Part shown: positions 34,222 through 36,173 of the stretch, one piece after another
Layout: every line of letters starts with the position of its first letter
How positions within the stretch are numbered: position 1 is the stretch's first letter
Position numbers and translations under genes: made by a program
NCBI GenBank assembly: GCA_015494155.1
Contig: WGBU01000190.1
Coordinates: 1 to 36,173, forward strand
From: Deltaproteobacteria bacterium
GTDB taxonomy: Bacteria; Desulfobacterota; Dissulfuribacteria; Dissulfuribacterales; Dissulfuribacteraceae
Length of the DNA: 36,173 nucleotides
Direction: 5' to 3'
The notes under the pieces: generated by a model
The model's database searches: none
Told to the model about the DNA's origin: nothing
What the model saw: the letters and a program-made list of their open reading frames with translations, nothing else

Positions 34222-35571
34222 TTATGGGATCTTTGTGCTATAGAGCATGAGGTATGAGCCATTTTTTAATCTTACTACAGCGGCCTCTTTTACCATCTGT
34301 GATTCAAGCTCTCCTTCCTCAAGGTCAATCCTAGTGCCTTCCTCCTCACTCCAATTATCTCCATCCCTTGTAAAGAAGGAGTAGATAGATTGCATGGTCA
34401 TAGGGTCATAACAATATGCCCTATAGCCTCCAGAGACAGGAATGACATTTGAGATGATGACGCCATGCCCATCAGAGGTACTGAGTTTTAACTGTTTTTC
34501 TGGGGTGAATAGGGTACCATCTGTAGAGGTCCCATGGAGGTCCCAGGCATATAGGTGCCAGGTGTTGCCGATCTTTACTACCGATGGATCAAAGACCATG
34601 GCGCCATTGTCACCAAAGGCCTTGCCCTTTAATTGGAAGTCCACCCCATTGGTGCCCTCTGCATAGTATGTATATGGCCCTGCCCCTTCTTCACTGCTGT
34701 AGGTCACATATAGTCTGAAGGTCCCGTCTTGCAGGATCACTACGTCTGGGTCCACAGGGGGGATCTTTCCCTCTGCCCCATCTATGTTCACATACTTGTA
34801 CACCCAGTGTTCACCATCATCGAATGAGATGGCAACACCAATCTTGTTGGTCTCCTCCCCCATGGTCCAGCCTACATAGTATGCATAGACCCAGCCTTTG
34901 TCATCCACAACTAGGTCAGATACATCTGCCTGATCTGTGAGGTATGTGTCTTTTTTTGTGAATGACAGGCCATCTGAGGACCTGGCAATCCTTAGGCGCA
35001 GTGCCCAGGGTCCTATACCGCCTCCGCCCGCCGGCCCATCAATTGTCCCTGCGCCATGCGGTGGCTGATAGTCACTTAAAATTGGCGCCACTACCTTAAA
35101 GGAATAGGCATTGTAAACAAGTTCTCTAGTATCATCTAGCTGATATCCATAATAAAAAATTGCATTCAGCCCTGTAGCCCCAGATAGATCAATAGCGCCG
35201 CCAAAAAAGTCGAAGTCCTGGACGGAAGAAAGGGCCTCTACCGGCCTTTGAAAAAGATAGCCCTGGGCTGTGTTTGGGAGAAACACATACATTAAAAGTG
35301 TTGCCCTCTTCCCTACGTCTTCAGCCCTTACACTTAGCTGTGGCGATAGTGTGACAGCGGAACAGGCTGGCACAACTACCTGGTTTTCAATCTCAAGGGG
35401 CCCACTCCCTGCACTAAAGAGGACCCCACTAAGGGGGCTGTGGGGGGAGCCTTTGGCAAAACATCCATCTTGAGTCTGGCCAAAGGCCGATCCATTGATA
35501 GAATTAGCGACAATAAAGAAAAAAACAAAAGTAAGCGCCCAGAGAATAAAGGTCCGTTTCTTGATTTCCAT
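34222..35571 (-). CDS. Exported protein with predicted beta-propeller (glycosidase/sialidase-like fold), function unknown
   Basis: A 449-residue secreted protein. The signal peptide covers about residues 1-32 (hydrophobic LWALTFVFFFIVA, then SAFGQ). Residues ~35-165 form a beta-rich domain of unknown type (FDFFGGAIDLSGATG; YYGYQLDDTRELVY). Residues ~195-449 repeat a pattern of about 45-50 residues: a G-x-F or D-x-x-W strand, then a D-P or similar turn, then a strand such as WHLYAWD, FRLYVTY, YRAYCYD or YLMLYST. This is the look of a five-bladed propeller as in GH43/GH32 or sialidase-like proteins. SFDDGEHW is Asp-box-like. I cannot place a catalytic triad, so enzymatic activity is open. ATG 35571 follows GGAGGGG by 8 bases. 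Confidence 0.8.
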   Translation of the reverse strand: MEIKKRTFILWALTFVFFFIVANSINGSAFGQTQDGCFAKGSPHSPLSGVLFSAGSGPLEIENQVVVPACSAVTLSPQLSVRAEDVGKRATLLMYVFLPNTAQGYLFQRPVEALSSVQDFDFFGGAIDLSGATGLNAIFYYGYQLDDTRELVYNAYSFKVVAPILSDYQPPHGAGTIDGPAGGGGIGPWALRLRIARSSDGLSFTKKDTYLTDQADVSDLVVDDKGWVYAYYVGWTMGEETNKIGVAISFDDGEHWVYKYVNIDGAEGKIPPVDPDVVILQDGTFRLYVTYSSEEGAGPYTYYAEGTNGVDFQLKGKAFGDNGAMVFDPSVVKIGNTWHLYAWDLHGTSTDGTLFTPEKQLKLSTSDGHGVIISNVIPVSGGYRAYCYDPMTMQSIYSFFTRDGDNWSEEEGTRIDLEEGELESQMVKEAAVVRLKNGSYLMLYSTKIP

Positions 35572-35580
35572 AAAATTCGC

Positions 35581-35623
35581 CCCTCCAGTTTTTAGTCTAT
35601 ATACCTTTATCGACCCTGGAGGG
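35581..35623 (-). promoter_or_regulatory. Leader hairpin covering the ribosome binding site
   Basis: In the - strand transcript CCCUCCAG (35623-35616) can pair perfectly over 8 bp with CUGGAGGG (35588-35581), across a 27-base loop. The second arm is the Shine-Dalgarno of the exported propeller-like gene. If transcription begins upstream of 35623, the hairpin would mask ribosome entry, as in a translational switch or thermometer. Confidence 0.5.
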
Positions 35624-35640
35624 CATTTGTTTAAAGAAAA

Positions 35641-35667
35641 TCTTAAGGTCTCAATCTCTTGTTAAGA
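35641..35667. repeat. Inverted repeat in the gap after the MerR gene
   Basis: TCTTAA (35641-35646) and TTAAGA (35662-35667) are perfect 6-bp arms separated by 15 bases. A second one, ATATCT (35698-35703) and AGATAT (35712-35717), lies nearby. Neither has a U-run that would make a clear terminator. Either could be an operator, and both could be chance in A/T-rich DNA. Otherwise the 35572-35763 gap shows only the leader hairpin. Confidence 0.25.
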
Positions 35668-35763
35668 AAAAACGCGCGAAGGAGAGAGTGTAAATACATA
35701 TCTCGTTTTTAAGATATTAGGCCTCTATTAAGGCAACCTTCAATGCCCGGTCTATCCTTCTAG

Positions 35764-36159
35764 TTATTTGGCGTGTGTCTTATATGCAGTACAGTTCTTC
35801 CTCTTTTCAGTGGGGCAATTTACGATGTTCCAGCATCCAGTAAACTCGAGTAGCTTTTTGATCCCAGCGATGCTGATGCCCTGGTCGTGTATCATGGACC
35901 TTATGCAAGTGATCCACTGGAGGTCATTGAGTGAGAAGTAGCGCCTCTGGCCCTTTCTAAGCGGTTTTATAAGCCCCTCTTTTTCATATATCCTCAGGGT
36001 ACGGGGGTGTATCTCGAGCATGTTCGATGCAGTACCTATGGTAAAGATGGGTTGATCTGGGTCTATCCCCTCTACTGCCTGCCAAATGCCGGTATCCTCT
36101 AGTTGTGCGCCTAAGGTATCATTTCCTTGATTTAGGAGTCTCTCTAAAGGGGCAGCCAT
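35764..36159 (-). CDS. MerR-family transcriptional regulator, HspR-like
   Basis: A 131-residue DNA-binding protein. The winged helix-turn-helix reads IFTIGTASNMLEIHPRTLRI (residues 38-57), then YEKEGLIKPLRKGQRRYFS and a helix LQWITCIRSMIHDQGISIAG. This matches HspR-type MerR regulators, best known as repressors of heat-shock genes. The C-terminus has a cysteine cluster, C109, C115 and C123 (CWNIVNCPTEKRKNC), that could bind metal or an Fe-S cluster. ATG 36159 has GGAAGG 8 bases upstream. An in-frame GTG at 36168 exists, and the frame is still open at the window edge, so a longer protein is not excluded. Chaperone genes, the usual neighbours, would lie beyond the window. Confidence 0.85.
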   Translation of the reverse strand: MAAPLERLLNQGNDTLGAQLEDTGIWQAVEGIDPDQPIFTIGTASNMLEIHPRTLRIYEKEGLIKPLRKGQRRYFSLNDLQWITCIRSMIHDQGISIAGIKKLLEFTGCWNIVNCPTEKRKNCTAYKTHAK

Positions 36160-36173
36160 TTTTTTCACCTTCC

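Overview
The window looks like chromosome of a Desulfobacterota (deltaproteobacterial) anaerobe, possibly thermophilic. This is inference from the gene set: a two-subunit-type glycyl-tRNA synthetase, a tungsten-type aldehyde oxidoreductase with a polyferredoxin, an HspR-like MerR regulator, an RND pump, and heavy use of AGG (Arg) and ATA (Ile) codons. I see no rRNA, tRNA, CRISPR array, insertion sequence or phage gene. No gene-free stretch exceeds 300 bases. The five larger gaps (191, 210, 180, 278 and 192 bases) hold terminators, promoters or inverted repeats.

Left, + strand: the C-terminal two thirds of glyS runs into a fused ispH-UbiA gene and ends at a terminator. From 3285 a tightly packed operon follows: zwf, pgl, edd, eda, pta, ackA, pyk, glgP. 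These genes cover the oxidative Entner-Doudoroff route from glucose-6-phosphate, the last glycolytic ATP step, acetate formation with ATP, and glycogen phosphorolysis. Together they look like a module turning stored glycogen into acetate, with phosphoglucomutase and the GAP-to-PEP enzymes supplied from elsewhere. Two exported proteins of unknown function follow without a clear break: a repeat protein with an aromatic centre and an arginine-rich tail, then a 413-residue protein. A small glycine-zipper protein comes next, possibly from its own promoter.

Centre, + strand (20199-29040): an envelope transport cluster under a TTGACA-N18-TAATAT promoter, with a perfect inverted repeat at the expected transcription start. 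It encodes a lipoprotein adaptor, an RND permease, a TolC-type outer-membrane protein with a periplasmic-binding domain (ABC_sub_bind-like) fused at its N-terminus, and a dicarboxylate/amino-acid-type symporter with a family-3 solute-binding domain fused at its C-terminus through an extra membrane segment. Two adjacent transporter/binding-protein fusions are the most unusual thing in the window.

Right, - strand: a MoaE-like protein, an aldehyde ferredoxin oxidoreductase and a four-cluster ferredoxin form one operon that converges on the transport cluster, the two stop codons sharing CTAG. Then come katG with its own promoter and a palindrome just upstream, an exported beta-propeller-like protein whose leader can fold over its ribosome binding site, and a MerR/HspR-like regulator at the right edge.
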